Part shown: one piece after another, positions 42,875 to 51,951 of the stretch
Layout: every line of letters begins with the position of its first letter
Numbering within the stretch: the stretch's first letter is position 1
From: Paucidesulfovibrio longus DSM 6739
GTDB taxonomy: Bacteria; Desulfobacterota; Desulfovibrionia; Desulfovibrionales; Desulfovibrionaceae
NCBI RefSeq assembly: GCF_000420485.1
Contig: NZ_ATVA01000012.1
Span: 310,001-374,000, forward strand
Reading direction: 5' to 3'
Length of the DNA: 64,000 nucleotides
Program-made: the position numbers and the translations under genes
The notes under the pieces: model-generated
The model's database searches: none
What the model saw: only the letters and a program-made list of their open reading frames with translations
What the model was told of the DNA's origin: nothing

Positions 42875-44566
42875 ATGAACAAGGAAACCGGCGTCCTGCT
42901 GCTTCCCTCCGGGGAAGCGCAGGCGCTTCGGCGCAGAATCCCGGAACTGCCCGGCTGGGACCTCGGTCGGCGCGGGCTCTGCGATCTCGAACTGCTGATG
43001 CAGGGCGCTTTTGCGCCGCTGGGCGGCTACATGAGCCGGGAGCAGTACGAGTCCGTGCTGGCCGGGATGCGGCTGCCGGACGGGCGGCTCTGGCCGCTGC
43101 CGATCTGCCTGGCCCTGCCCGAGGCCGTGGCCGGGGCGCTGGAACCCGGGGCGGAGCTGGCGCTCAACGACCGCGAGGGCTTTCCCCTGGCCGTGTTGCG
43201 CGTGGAGGAGCTTTGGCGTCCGGATCGGCGGGCCGAGGCCCTGGCCCTCTTCGGCACGGACGACCCCTCCGGCCATGCGGGAGTGCGACGTTTCTTCGAG
43301 GAACCCTGCGATTACTACGTCAGCGGGCCGCTCCTGGGCCTGCACCTGCCCGTGCACCACGACTTCCTGGATTTGCGCCGTTCTCCGGACGAACTGCGGA
43401 CAAGCTTTCGGCGCATGGGCTGGAGCCGCGTCCTCGGCACGCATCCCCACAGACTGCTGCACCGCATGGACCGTGAGGTGCTGCTCGGCGCGGCCCGCCG
43501 GGCCGACGCGAACATCCTGCTCATGCCCGCCGCGGACCAGCCTTTTCTCGTGGACGACGACCATTTCCACAAGGTCCGCTGCCACCGCGCGTTTTTCCGC
43601 AACCTGCCCGAAGGCATGGCGCAGCTGGGCCTTCTGCCGTTGGCCTCCCGGGGGGCCGGCCCGCGCGAGGCCATGCTTCAGGCGCTGGCGCTCAAGTCCT
43701 GCGGCTGCACGCATTTCCTCGTGGACGCGTCCCAGGGCGAGCCGCAGCCGTGCAACGGGGCGCACGCCTACCCGCCGCGGGCGGCCTTCGAGCTGCTGGA
43801 GCGCCACGCGGACGAACTGGGCATCGAGCCCGTGCTTGCGGAGAGTCTGCGCTACCATTCCCGGCGCAGGTGCTTTTTGCCCGCGGCGCAGGTGCGGCCC
43901 GAAGAATCCGTTGCACCGCCGACTCCCGAAGAGCTGGACACGCTGCTGGAGTTCGGACGCGACATTCCCTCCTGGTACGTCTTTCCGGACGTGCTCGAAG
44001 AGATGCGCCGCGCCCATCCGCCCCGGCACCGCCAGGGCTTCAGCGTGTTCTTCACGGGGCTTTCCGGCGCGGGCAAGTCCACCCTGGCCAAGATCCTCTA
44101 CGTGCGCTTCATGGAGGAGGGCTCCCGCCCGGTCACGCTGCTCGACGGCGACATCGTGCGGCGCAACCTTTCCAGCGAGCTGGGCTTCTCCCGCGAGCAC
44201 CGCGTGCTCAACGTGACCCGCATCGGCTTCGTGGCCTCGGAGATCGTCAAGAACCGGGGCATTGCCATCTGCGCGCCCATCGCGCCCTATGAGGAGGCCC
44301 GCCGCGCCAACCGCGAGCTGATCTCCCAATACGGCGGCTACGTCGAGATTCACGTTTCCACCTCCCTGGAGGTCTGCGAACGGCGCGACCGCAAGGGGCT
44401 GTACGCCAAGGCCCGCGCCGGGCTGAAAAAAGGCGTCACGGGCGTGGACGACCCCTTCGAGCCGCCGCAGCACGCGGACCTGAGCCTGGACACGTCCGGG
44501 CTGAGCCCGGAGGAGGCCGCCCGCAAGGTCTTCCTCTTGCTGGAACAGATGGGCTACGTGCGTTGA
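42875..44566 (+). CDS. PAPS-synthetase-like protein: degenerate ATP sulfurylase plus APS kinase
   Basis: This 563-residue protein has a sulfurylase-like N-terminal part (about 1-365) and a well-kept APS kinase C-terminal part (about 385-563). The kinase shows Walker A GLSGAGKST (Lys401), LDGDIVRRNLSSELGFS, RIGFVASEIVKNRG and APIAPYEEARRANREL. In the sulfurylase half the catalytic QxRNPxHxxH block is replaced by GTHPHRLLHR at 188-197, losing Gln, Arg and Asn. The likely net activity is APS to PAPS. The start is ATG 42875 behind GGAGACTGT. PAPS is the donor required by the two sulfotransferases of the opposite arm. Confidence 0.87.
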   Translation: MNKETGVLLLPSGEAQALRRRIPELPGWDLGRRGLCDLELLMQGAFAPLGGYMSREQYESVLAGMRLPDGRLWPLPICLALPEAVAGALEPGAELALNDREGFPLAVLRVEELWRPDRRAEALALFGTDDPSGHAGVRRFFEEPCDYYVSGPLLGLHLPVHHDFLDLRRSPDELRTSFRRMGWSRVLGTHPHRLLHRMDREVLLGAARRADANILLMPAADQPFLVDDDHFHKVRCHRAFFRNLPEGMAQLGLLPLASRGAGPREAMLQALALKSCGCTHFLVDASQGEPQPCNGAHAYPPRAAFELLERHADELGIEPVLAESLRYHSRRRCFLPAAQVRPEESVAPPTPEELDTLLEFGRDIPSWYVFPDVLEEMRRAHPPRHRQGFSVFFTGLSGAGKSTLAKILYVRFMEEGSRPVTLLDGDIVRRNLSSELGFSREHRVLNVTRIGFVASEIVKNRGIAICAPIAPYEEARRANRELISQYGGYVEIHVSTSLEVCERRDRKGLYAKARAGLKKGVTGVDDPFEPPQHADLSLDTSGLSPEEAARKVFLLLEQMGYVR

Positions 44567-44607
44567 TCCCCGCGACGCTGGCAATGGTGCGGGAAATCGG
44601 ATAAGCA

Positions 44608-46140
44608 ATGCCTATGGACATTTCCCGCGAAAACCGCACGCTGGCGGCGGCTCTGCTCTTTTGGCTGGTCTGCGCCTTCGTCCTGTTCGGTCCCCACCTG
44701 GACGGACTGCTCGGACGTTGGAACGCGGAGGACAATTCCTATTGCTACCTGGTGCCCCTGGTCTTCGGGTACATGGTCTGGCAGGGGCGGGCCGTTTTCT
44801 TTCCCGCCTGTCCCAAGGGCAGCGCGCTGCCCTCGCTCCTGCTTTTCCTGCTGCTGGCCTGCTCCTACCTGGCCGGGCTGCTGGGCTCCCTGGAAACCCT
44901 GGTCTATGGCGCCGTCTGGCTGGGCGTCGCCGGGCTGACAGCGGCCTTCGGCGGCTGGCGCGGCCTGAAGCGGCTCTGGTTTCCGCTGCTGATCCTGCTC
45001 TTCGCCGTGCCCCTGCCGCCGTTCCTGAACCGGCTGCTGACCTTCCGGCTGCGGCTGTTCTCCACGGAGCTCTCGGTGCGCCTGCTGGAATGGCTGCGCA
45101 TTCCGGCCTATGCCGACGGCAACATCATCGACATGGGCGTGACCAAGCTTCAGGTCGTGGACGCCTGTAGCGGCCTGCGCTACCTGATGCCCTCCCTGCT
45201 CATGGGCCTGCTGCTCGGATATTTCTTCCATACCCGCATCTGGAAGCGCCTTTTCCTGATGGTGCTCAGCGTGCCCGTGACCATCGTGGCCAACGCCTTC
45301 CGCATCGCCATGACCGGCGTGCTCGTGGCCTACGTCTCGCCGGAATTCGGCCAGGGCTTCCTGCACGATTTTTCCGGCTGGCTGGTCTACATGATTTCGA
45401 TCCTGCTGCTGGGGGCGACCAGCTTCGGGCTCAAGAAAGTGCACCGCGCCCCGCCGAGGCCCGAACCGGAGCCTCGGTCCTGCCGTCTGGAGGCTTCGGT
45501 CTGGCCGCGCATCGTCATCGGCGGCGCGGTCATGCTCCTGGCGGCAGGTGCCGGGGAGCATCTGCTGCACCGGCAGGCCGCGCCCGAACGGGCCAGCTTC
45601 GAGAGCTTTTCCATGCACCTGGGCGAATGGCGCGGCAAGCGCTTCTACCTCGATCAGGAGATTCTGGACGAGCTTTGGGCGGACGACTACGTGACCGGCA
45701 ATTTCCGCAACGAGAGAACGGGCAACGTGCTGCATCTGCTCGTCTCCTACTACGAGCGCCAGACCACGGAACACACCGCGCACGCGCCCACCTCCTGCCT
45801 GCTCGGCGGCGGTTGGGATCTCGCGGCCAAGAGGCCCCTGCCGCCCGCGCCGGAGCGAGGCCGGAAATTCCCGGTCATGCAGCTCCAGCTCCAGAAGCCG
45901 GGCCTGGTCGTGCTTTCCAATTTCTGGTTCCAGCAACGGGGCCGGATCATCACCAGCGAATGGATGAACAAGATCTGGCTCGTGGCGGACTCGCTTTCCC
46001 TGGGGCGTTCGGACGGCGCGCTGGTGCGCGTGGAGCTGTACCTCAATCCGGACCAGAGCCTCGCCGAGGGGCAGGCCCTGCTCGACGATTTCGACGCGCT
46101 GCTTCAAGAGCGCCTGACGGCCCATATTCCGGGACGCTGA
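44608..46140 (+). CDS. Exosortase fused to an EpsI domain (XrtD-like)
   Basis: This 510-residue protein has an N-terminal exosortase domain of eight hydrophobic segments with the Cys-Arg-His triad: Cys187 in VVDACSGLRYL, Arg232 in ANAFRIAMTG, and His253 in FLHDFSGW. The C-terminal periplasmic part (about 305-510) is an EpsI/DUF3485 domain (FESFSMHLGEWRGKRFYLDQ, then APTSCLLGGGWDL). Exosortases process proteins bearing PEP-CTERM-like tails; the EpsI fusion is typical of the XrtD type, by recall of the family. No clear target tail was found in this window. The start is ATG 44608, with ATG 44614 possible. Confidence 0.9.
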   Translation: MPMDISRENRTLAAALLFWLVCAFVLFGPHLDGLLGRWNAEDNSYCYLVPLVFGYMVWQGRAVFFPACPKGSALPSLLLFLLLACSYLAGLLGSLETLVYGAVWLGVAGLTAAFGGWRGLKRLWFPLLILLFAVPLPPFLNRLLTFRLRLFSTELSVRLLEWLRIPAYADGNIIDMGVTKLQVVDACSGLRYLMPSLLMGLLLGYFFHTRIWKRLFLMVLSVPVTIVANAFRIAMTGVLVAYVSPEFGQGFLHDFSGWLVYMISILLLGATSFGLKKVHRAPPRPEPEPRSCRLEASVWPRIVIGGAVMLLAAGAGEHLLHRQAAPERASFESFSMHLGEWRGKRFYLDQEILDELWADDYVTGNFRNERTGNVLHLLVSYYERQTTEHTAHAPTSCLLGGGWDLAAKRPLPPAPERGRKFPVMQLQLQKPGLVVLSNFWFQQRGRIITSEWMNKIWLVADSLSLGRSDGALVRVELYLNPDQSLAEGQALLDDFDALLQERLTAHIPGR

Positions 46141-46155
46141 CCAGGAGCGCATGAA

Positions 46156-47574
46156 ATGTTCGCACAGCAGGTCCACATCGTCGTCACCTTCATGATCCTG
46201 GTCGAGGGATTGATCGTGATCGGCTGCGGCTATCTGGCCGCCTACCTGCGCTGGGTCGTCAGCGGCTATCTCTGGCGTCCCGACCCCACCGCCCTCGTGG
46301 GCATCATTCTCTTCCTGATGTTCGTGAACTCCTTTTCCATGGGCCGGATGGGCCTTTACAGCGACCGGCGGCCCGGATCGCTGCTGAACGTGGCCTGGAG
46401 GCTGGCGGTCGTCGTGCTCATCGACTTCGCCTTGCTTTTCGTGGGCCTTTTTTCCCTGAAGTATTACGACATCGGCCGACTGTTCCTGCTGATCTACGCG
46501 GCGCTGCTCTACGCGTCCCTGCTCTTCGGGCGGGCCTTTCTGGATGTCTACATGAACCAGCGCAGCAGCAAGGGCTTCAACCGCCGCCAGGTGCTCATCG
46601 TGGGTTCGGACGAGCGGGCCGCCAAGGTGGTCGAGGCGCTCAAGGAGCAGCGCAGCTGGGGCCACGCCGTGGTGGGCTGCCTGCGTCCGGACGCGGAAGC
46701 CGAGAACTGCTGCCAAGGCGTGCCGGACCTGGGCGTGGCCGGGAATTTCATCGACGTGGTCCATTCCCACAGCGTGGACGAGGTCATCTTCGCGCTCCCC
46801 CGCGACGGCGACATCGGCGTCATGATCGAGGAATGCCGACGCCTGGGGCTTTCCTACCGGGTGGTGCCCTCCATGTACGACCCGCAGGAACCCACGCCCA
46901 TGTCCGTGGAGCGCATCCAGAACATCCCCACGCTGGCCTGGAATTCGGTGCGCATCGACGCCAGCGGGCTGCTCTACAAGACCATTCTCGACTACATTGC
47001 CGGACTCGTCGGGTTCTGCATCTTCCTGGCCGTCTATCCCTTCGTGGCCGTGGCCATCAAGCTCGACTCGCCCGGACCCGTGATGTTTCGCCAGCCCCGC
47101 GTGGGCCAGAACCGCCGCCTCTTTCATATCTACAAGTTCCGGAGCATGTTCGTGGACGCGGAGGCGCGCAAGAAGGAACTCATGGCCGGGAACCTCATGG
47201 GAGGGGAAAACGGGCTGATGTTCAAGATGGAACGCGACCCCCGCGTGACCAGGGTGGGCGCCTTCCTGCGCAAGACCTCCCTGGACGAGCTGCCCCAGTT
47301 CATCAACGTGCTCCGCGGCGAGATGAGCCTCGTGGGCACGCGGCCGCCCACCGTGGACGAGGTGGAGCGCTACGACAACTGGCATTATCGCCGCATGAGC
47401 ATGAAGCCCGGCATCACCGGACTCTGGCAGATTTCCGGACGCAACAAGATCAACGATTTCGACGAGGTCGTGAAGCTTGATTTGAGCTACATTGACAATT
47501 GGCATTTTTTCTATGATCTGGTCATCATCTGGAAGACAATATTCGTGGTGCTCAGGCGCAAGGGCGCGCTCTGA
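46156..47574 (+). CDS. Priming undecaprenyl-phosphate sugar phosphotransferase
   Basis: This 472-residue membrane enzyme has four N-terminal hydrophobic segments, a CoA-binding-like middle domain ([20 protein letters not shown]), a fifth segment near 280-300 and a C-terminal bacterial sugar transferase domain. Signature pieces include [35 protein letters not shown] and [14 protein letters not shown]. It should transfer the first sugar phosphate of the EPS repeat onto undecaprenyl phosphate. The type matches the sugar transferase linked to PEP-CTERM systems. It begins 16 bases after the exosortase gene, behind CAGGAG. Confidence 0.93.
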   Translation: MFAQQVHIVVTFMILVEGLIVIGCGYLAAYLRWVVSGYLWRPDPTALVGIILFLMFVNSFSMGRMGLYSDRRPGSLLNVAWRLAVVVLIDFALLFVGLFSLKYYDIGRLFLLIYAALLYASLLFGRAFLDVYMNQRSSKGFNRRQVLIVGSDERAAKVVEALKEQRSWGHAVVGCLRPDAEAENCCQGVPDLGVAGNFIDVVHSHSVDEVIFALPRDGDIGVMIEECRRLGLSYRVVPSMYDPQEPTPMSVERIQNIPTLAWNSVRIDASGLLYKTILDYIAGLVGFCIFLAVYPFVAVAIKLDSPGPVMFRQPRVGQNRRLFHIYKFRSMFVDAEARKKELMAGNLMGGENGLMFKMERDPRVTRVGAFLRKTSLDELPQFINVLRGEMSLVGTRPPTVDEVERYDNWHYRRMSMKPGITGLWQISGRNKINDFDEVVKLDLSYIDNWHFFYDLVIIWKTIFVVLRRKGAL

Positions 47575-47619
47575 TTCCACGGTTTTTTTCGCAACCCTCA
47601 GACCTGTATGGAAGGCGAA

Positions 47620-49992
47620 ATGCGCAAGTTTACGGTATTCGCGGTCATTGCTTCGCTGCTGCTCGTTATGGCGGGCTGCGGCAGTCCCGAAGAGCGGCGG
47701 GACGAGTTCTACAACAGCGCCAAATCCCTCTACGAGGAAGGCCGCTACGACGAAGCCAAGGTCCAGGTGAAGAACGCGCTCAAGGTGGAGCCGGAATACG
47801 CCAAGGCCGAGCTGCTGCTCGGACAGATCAACGTCAAGCTGGAACAGTGGCGGAGCGCCTTCAACAACTTCACCCGCGCCCTCGAGGAGGACAAGACGCT
47901 CCACGAGGCCCGCCTGGGGCTGGCCCGCTTGCAGCTGATGAACAACGACGTGGAGGAAGCTCGCAAGTTCGTGGCCGAAATCCTTGCGGACCAGCCGGAC
48001 AATTCGGACGCGCTGCTGCTCTCCGCCGTGATCCGTTCCCGCGAAGGCGACATGGAAGCTGCCGAGCGCGAGACGCTGGCCCTGCTCGAGAAGAAGCCGG
48101 AACTGGAGGAAGCCTGGGCCTTTGCGGCCTTGCTGCGGATGCAGGCCGGCGATGACGACGGCGCGGTCAAGACGCTGCGCCAGGGCCTGACCCATCTGCC
48201 CAAGAGCCGCAACCTGCACCTCCAGCTGGCGGGCACCCTGACCCGCATGGAGCGCTGGGACGACGCGGCCGCCGTGTATCAGGCCCTGGCCGCCGAGGAC
48301 AAGGACACGCCGGAAATGCGCCGCTTGCTCGGCGACTTCTACCTCAAGGCCGGAAGGTTGGACGACGCCGCGAAGGTGGCCGAGGACTTGATCCGTTCCT
48401 TCCCGGACGATCCCAAGCACCGCCTGACCATGGCCGCGGTGCAGCGGGCCCGCAAGGATGCGGCCGCCGAGGAGAAGGCCCTGCGCGACGGCATCGACCA
48501 GGTGCAGGACAACGGCAGCCTGAAGATGGCCCTGGTCGCCTTCCTGCGCCGCGAGGGGCGCATCGACGAGGCGATGACCCTGGCGGAACAGACCGCCGCC
48601 GCGGACCCCGAAGGGGAGTCCGGACTGGGGGCGCGCCGCGCCCTGGCCGAGATGTATTACTCCCGCCTGGACTACGACAAGGCCATCGCCGAACTGGACA
48701 AGGTCTTCGCGGTGCAGCCCAAGGACATCGAGAGCAAGGCCCTGCTGGGGCGCATCCGCATGGCCCAGGGCAAGCCGGAGCTGGCCGTCATCCTCTATCG
48801 GGAGGTGCTGCGCGAGTCGCCGGAAATGCTTCCGGTCTACGGCTTCCTGGCCCAGGCCCACATGGCGGCGGACGAGTCCGGACTGGCCAAGCAGGCCCTG
48901 GAGCAGGCCCTGGAGCAGGATCCCACCTATGCTCCGGCCCGCCGTGCCCTGGTCAGCATGTACCTGGCCGAAAAACGCTACGACGAGGCCATGGCCCAGC
49001 TGCGCAACGGGCTCAAGCATGAGCCGGGCAATCCCGCGATCCAGGCGGCCATCGGCGACGTCTACAGTCTCCAGGGCAAGCTCGGCGTGGCCGAGATGGA
49101 ATACCGCAAGCTGCTGGAGAATCCGCGCACTGCCGGTTTCGGAGCCTTCAAGCTCGGCCAGCTGGAGATGTCGCGCAAGAATTACGATACGGCCCTGAAG
49201 TACTTCAAGGCCCTGCACGATTCCAACCCCGCGAACTTCACGGCGGCCGAGGCCGTGGTCGCGGCGTATCTCGCCAAGAACGACGCGGCCGGGGCACTGG
49301 CTTTCGCCGAAAGCCTCAAGGACGTGCTGCCCGGCGCGGGCGCGTATCAGCTCCTGGGGCGCATCGAGGCCGCCCGCGGCAATTTCGCCAAGGCGGAGGA
49401 GCAGTTCCTGGCCGGCGGCGAGGCCGCGCCCGGATTCAACGCCTACCAGCGCATCGGCGGCATGTATCTGGCCGCGGGCAAGGTCGATCTGGCCAAGGCG
49501 CGGTTCGAGGAGGCCCTGTCCAAGAACCCCGACGACACGGGAAGCGCCTTTGTCCTGGGCATGATGCTCCAGGAGCAGAACGACCTGGACGGCGCGGAAA
49601 AGATGTATTTGAAGGTGCTGGCGGAAAACCCGACCTTCATTCCCGCCCAGAACAACCTCGCCTACCTCTACGCGGAGAACTCCACGGATCCGGCCAAGCT
49701 TTCGAAGGCCCTGGAACTTGCGTTGCAGGCTGCCGGAAAAGGCTCGCCCGAGGCCCTGGACACCCTGGGCTGGGTCTACCACAAGAGCGGCAACCAGCAG
49801 ATGGCTCTGGCCTCGCTGATGCAGGCCGTAGAGAAAAAGGACGACGATCCCACGCTGCTCTACCATCTGGCCGAGGTGCAGCGCTCCCTGGGCAACAACG
49901 ACCAGGCCAAGGGATACGCCGGACGGGCCGTCGAGCTGGACCCGGAGGGGGCTGTCGGCCGGAAGGCCAAGGCCCTGATCGACGAGCTGTAG
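47620..49992 (+). CDS. prsT: TPR lipoprotein of the PEP-CTERM/EPS system (PrsT-like)
   Basis: This 790-residue protein starts at ATG 47620 behind GGAAGG. It has a lipoprotein signal (lipobox MAGC, Cys20) and about twenty tetratricopeptide repeats covering almost the whole mature chain, such as AKSLYEEGRYDEAKVQVKNA. Its length and repeat density match the large TPR lipoprotein of exosortase EPS loci. TPR scaffolds of this kind organise periplasmic EPS export. It is the last gene of the plus-strand arm and is followed by a strong terminator. Confidence 0.9.
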   Translation: MRKFTVFAVIASLLLVMAGCGSPEERRDEFYNSAKSLYEEGRYDEAKVQVKNALKVEPEYAKAELLLGQINVKLEQWRSAFNNFTRALEEDKTLHEARLGLARLQLMNNDVEEARKFVAEILADQPDNSDALLLSAVIRSREGDMEAAERETLALLEKKPELEEAWAFAALLRMQAGDDDGAVKTLRQGLTHLPKSRNLHLQLAGTLTRMERWDDAAAVYQALAAEDKDTPEMRRLLGDFYLKAGRLDDAAKVAEDLIRSFPDDPKHRLTMAAVQRARKDAAAEEKALRDGIDQVQDNGSLKMALVAFLRREGRIDEAMTLAEQTAAADPEGESGLGARRALAEMYYSRLDYDKAIAELDKVFAVQPKDIESKALLGRIRMAQGKPELAVILYREVLRESPEMLPVYGFLAQAHMAADESGLAKQALEQALEQDPTYAPARRALVSMYLAEKRYDEAMAQLRNGLKHEPGNPAIQAAIGDVYSLQGKLGVAEMEYRKLLENPRTAGFGAFKLGQLEMSRKNYDTALKYFKALHDSNPANFTAAEAVVAAYLAKNDAAGALAFAESLKDVLPGAGAYQLLGRIEAARGNFAKAEEQFLAGGEAAPGFNAYQRIGGMYLAAGKVDLAKARFEEALSKNPDDTGSAFVLGMMLQEQNDLDGAEKMYLKVLAENPTFIPAQNNLAYLYAENSTDPAKLSKALELALQAAGKGSPEALDTLGWVYHKSGNQQMALASLMQAVEKKDDDPTLLYHLAEVQRSLGNNDQAKGYAGRAVELDPEGAVGRKAKALIDEL

Positions 49993-50016
49993 ACCGCGGC
50001 GAACGAGAACGACGCA

Positions 50017-50049
50017 GGGCGCGTCCGGGAAACCGGGCGCGCCCTTTTT
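50017..50049 (+). terminator. Intrinsic terminator of the plus-strand EPS arm
   Basis: GGGCGCGTCCGG pairs with CCGGGCGCGCCC (one G-U) around a GAAA loop and is followed by TTTTT. Confidence 0.92.
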
Positions 50050-50081
50050 CCTGCCTGACGAAACCGGGCTGCGGAAAACAG

Positions 50082-50107
50082 AAAGGCTCCCGAAAACGGG
50101 AGCCTTT
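50082..50107. terminator. Bidirectional terminator between the TPR and helicase genes
   Basis: AAAGGCTCCCG pairs with CGGGAGCCTTT around AAAA. The stem ends in a T-run on either strand, so it can end the convergent helicase transcript as well. Confidence 0.88.
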
Positions 50108-50153
50108 CATGCGCGCAGAGCGCGATGGCCGCAAGGCGCGGAACCAAGGGGGA

Positions 50154-51815
50154 TCAGCTCTCGGAGCCGCCGCCGTTGCTTTGCGCGTTGCCGCCGTTCT
50201 GACCGCCTTGTCCGCCGCCCGAAGGCTTTCTCCGGCGGCGGCGCTTCTTCTTGGGCTTGGGAGCGTCGTCCGGGCGCGCGGGCGGGGCGTCCGCGCGGGG
50301 CGCTTCGTCCCGGGGTTCGGAGCGTCTCTCGCCTACGGAGTCTTCCCGTCCGCCCTTGGGGGCGCGGGGACCGGGCTTGCGGCGCTCGGCGCCGCGTCCC
50401 ATGCGCCCGCTGGAATCCTGCTTTTCCGGCAGGGGAACGCCCTTGGTGTGGACGTTGTCGTGGTAGAATTCGTCCAGGAGCGTGGCGATGAGCGTTGCTC
50501 CGTCTTCCGACTCGGCCAGCTCCTTGGCCAGGGGCAGGAAGCGGCTCATGCGCTCGCGCGAGATGGGCAGCAGCGCGCGGACCTTGGCTTCGAGCAGGGC
50601 CGTGGCCCGCTGGGCCAGAACCCCGCGCAGGGTCTCGTCGTCCGGAAGGGGGCGCTGCTCCAGCTCGATGCTGTATTGCGTGGCGATGCGCTTGAGCTCC
50701 AGCTTCTGGATCACGTCCACCAGGGAGAGCACTTCGCCCGCGGCACCGGCGCGTCCGGTTCTTCCGGCGCGGTGGATGTAGGATTCGTGGTCTTCGGGCG
50801 GCTCGTAGAGAAAGACGTGGGAGAGGGCCGGGATGTCGATGCCGCGTGCGGCAACGTCCGTCGCGGCCAAAAAGCGCAGCGACCCGGCGCGGATGCGGCT
50901 CAGGATCTGCTCGCGCCGCGACTGGGAGAGGTCGGACGAAAGGGCGTCGGCGTCGTAGCCGAACTGGCGCAGCACCTCGGACACGTAATGGCAGTTCGCC
51001 TTGGTGTTGCAGAAGATGATGGCCGAGGTGGGGTTTTCCACCTCGATGATGCGCATCAGCGCCCGGTCCTTGCCCATGGCCGGGACTTCGTAATAGGCGT
51101 GGGTGACCTCGGCCACGTGGACCTGCTTGCCGGAAAGGCTGATGAACAGCGGGTCGTTGAGGAACTCCTCGGAGAGCCGCAGAACCAGGGGCGGGAAGGT
51201 GGCCGAGAACATCAGGGCGTTGATCCGGCGCTTGGGCAGGTAGCGCTGGACCTGCTTCATGTCCGGGTAGAAGCCGATGGAGAGCATCCGGTCGGCTTCG
51301 TCGAAGATCAGGGTCTCGAGCTTGTCCAGGGAAAGGGAGCCCTTGAGCAGGTGGTCGAGCACGCGGCCGGGGGTTCCGACCACGAGATGCGCGCCCTGCT
51401 TGAAGGCCTCCATCTGCGGGCCGTAGCTCGTGCCGCCGTAGACGGCGATGGTGCGGATCTTCCCGCCGGAGAGCATCTCGGCTTCGTGGGCGACCTGCTT
51501 GGCCAGCTCGCGCGTGGGCAGCAGCACCAGGGCTTGGCAGTGGTTCTTGTTCGGGTCGATCCGCTCGATGAGCGGAAGGACGAACGCGCCGGTCTTGCCG
51601 CTGCCCGTGCGGGCCTGGACCATGATGTCCTGCCGCTTGAGCATGTAGGGCATGGACTTGGACTGGACGGGCATGAGCCCCGACCAGCCGGCGCGGGCGC
51701 AGGCCTCTCGCAGGGCTTCGGGAAGCTCGTCAAAGGTGATTTCAGGCAGGGCGTCTTCGGGAGACACCTCGGCCGGGCCGTCGGATTCTCTTTGGATGTA
51801 TTTTGATTCTGTCAT
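50154..51815 (-). CDS. DEAD-box RNA helicase
   Basis: This 553-residue helicase has Q motif features, Walker A ARTGSGKTGAF, DEAD box LIFDEADRML, SAT motif MFSATFPP and the arginine finger HRAGRTGRAG. The C-terminal part (about 375-553) includes a Lys/Arg-rich stretch KPKKKRRRRRK and a Gly/Asn/Ser-rich tail. That fits RhlE/CsdA-like enzymes used in ribosome assembly or RNA turnover, often at low temperature. The length is near CsdA rather than RhlE. The Shine-Dalgarno site is weak. Confidence 0.92.
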   Translation of the reverse strand: MTESKYIQRESDGPAEVSPEDALPEITFDELPEALREACARAGWSGLMPVQSKSMPYMLKRQDIMVQARTGSGKTGAFVLPLIERIDPNKNHCQALVLLPTRELAKQVAHEAEMLSGGKIRTIAVYGGTSYGPQMEAFKQGAHLVVGTPGRVLDHLLKGSLSLDKLETLIFDEADRMLSIGFYPDMKQVQRYLPKRRINALMFSATFPPLVLRLSEEFLNDPLFISLSGKQVHVAEVTHAYYEVPAMGKDRALMRIIEVENPTSAIIFCNTKANCHYVSEVLRQFGYDADALSSDLSQSRREQILSRIRAGSLRFLAATDVAARGIDIPALSHVFLYEPPEDHESYIHRAGRTGRAGAAGEVLSLVDVIQKLELKRIATQYSIELEQRPLPDDETLRGVLAQRATALLEAKVRALLPISRERMSRFLPLAKELAESEDGATLIATLLDEFYHDNVHTKGVPLPEKQDSSGRMGRGAERRKPGPRAPKGGREDSVGERRSEPRDEAPRADAPPARPDDAPKPKKKRRRRRKPSGGGQGGQNGGNAQSNGGGSES

Positions 51816-51951
51816 GTCGATGTGGGTTGAAGGAATGCGTCTGCCGTGGCGGCCGAACGCGGTGCGCCTGAACCAGACGCTTGCAATGGATACAGGTCAA
51901 TGACGCCCAGGTCAACCTGCACTTGACAGTGGCGTGTTCGCGGTGCACGCA

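Noticed and set aside
44554-49866. A 1770-codon minus-strand open frame across the exosortase, sugar transferase and TPR genes
   Set aside because: Its codons mirror the plus-strand genes, whose protein families are certain. The composition is typical of an antisense shadow.
51901-51914. TGAC-N6-GTCA repeat before the solute-binding gene as a named operator
   Set aside because: The dyad is short, no regulator is adjacent and chance occurrence is likely. It is mentioned only within the gene entry.
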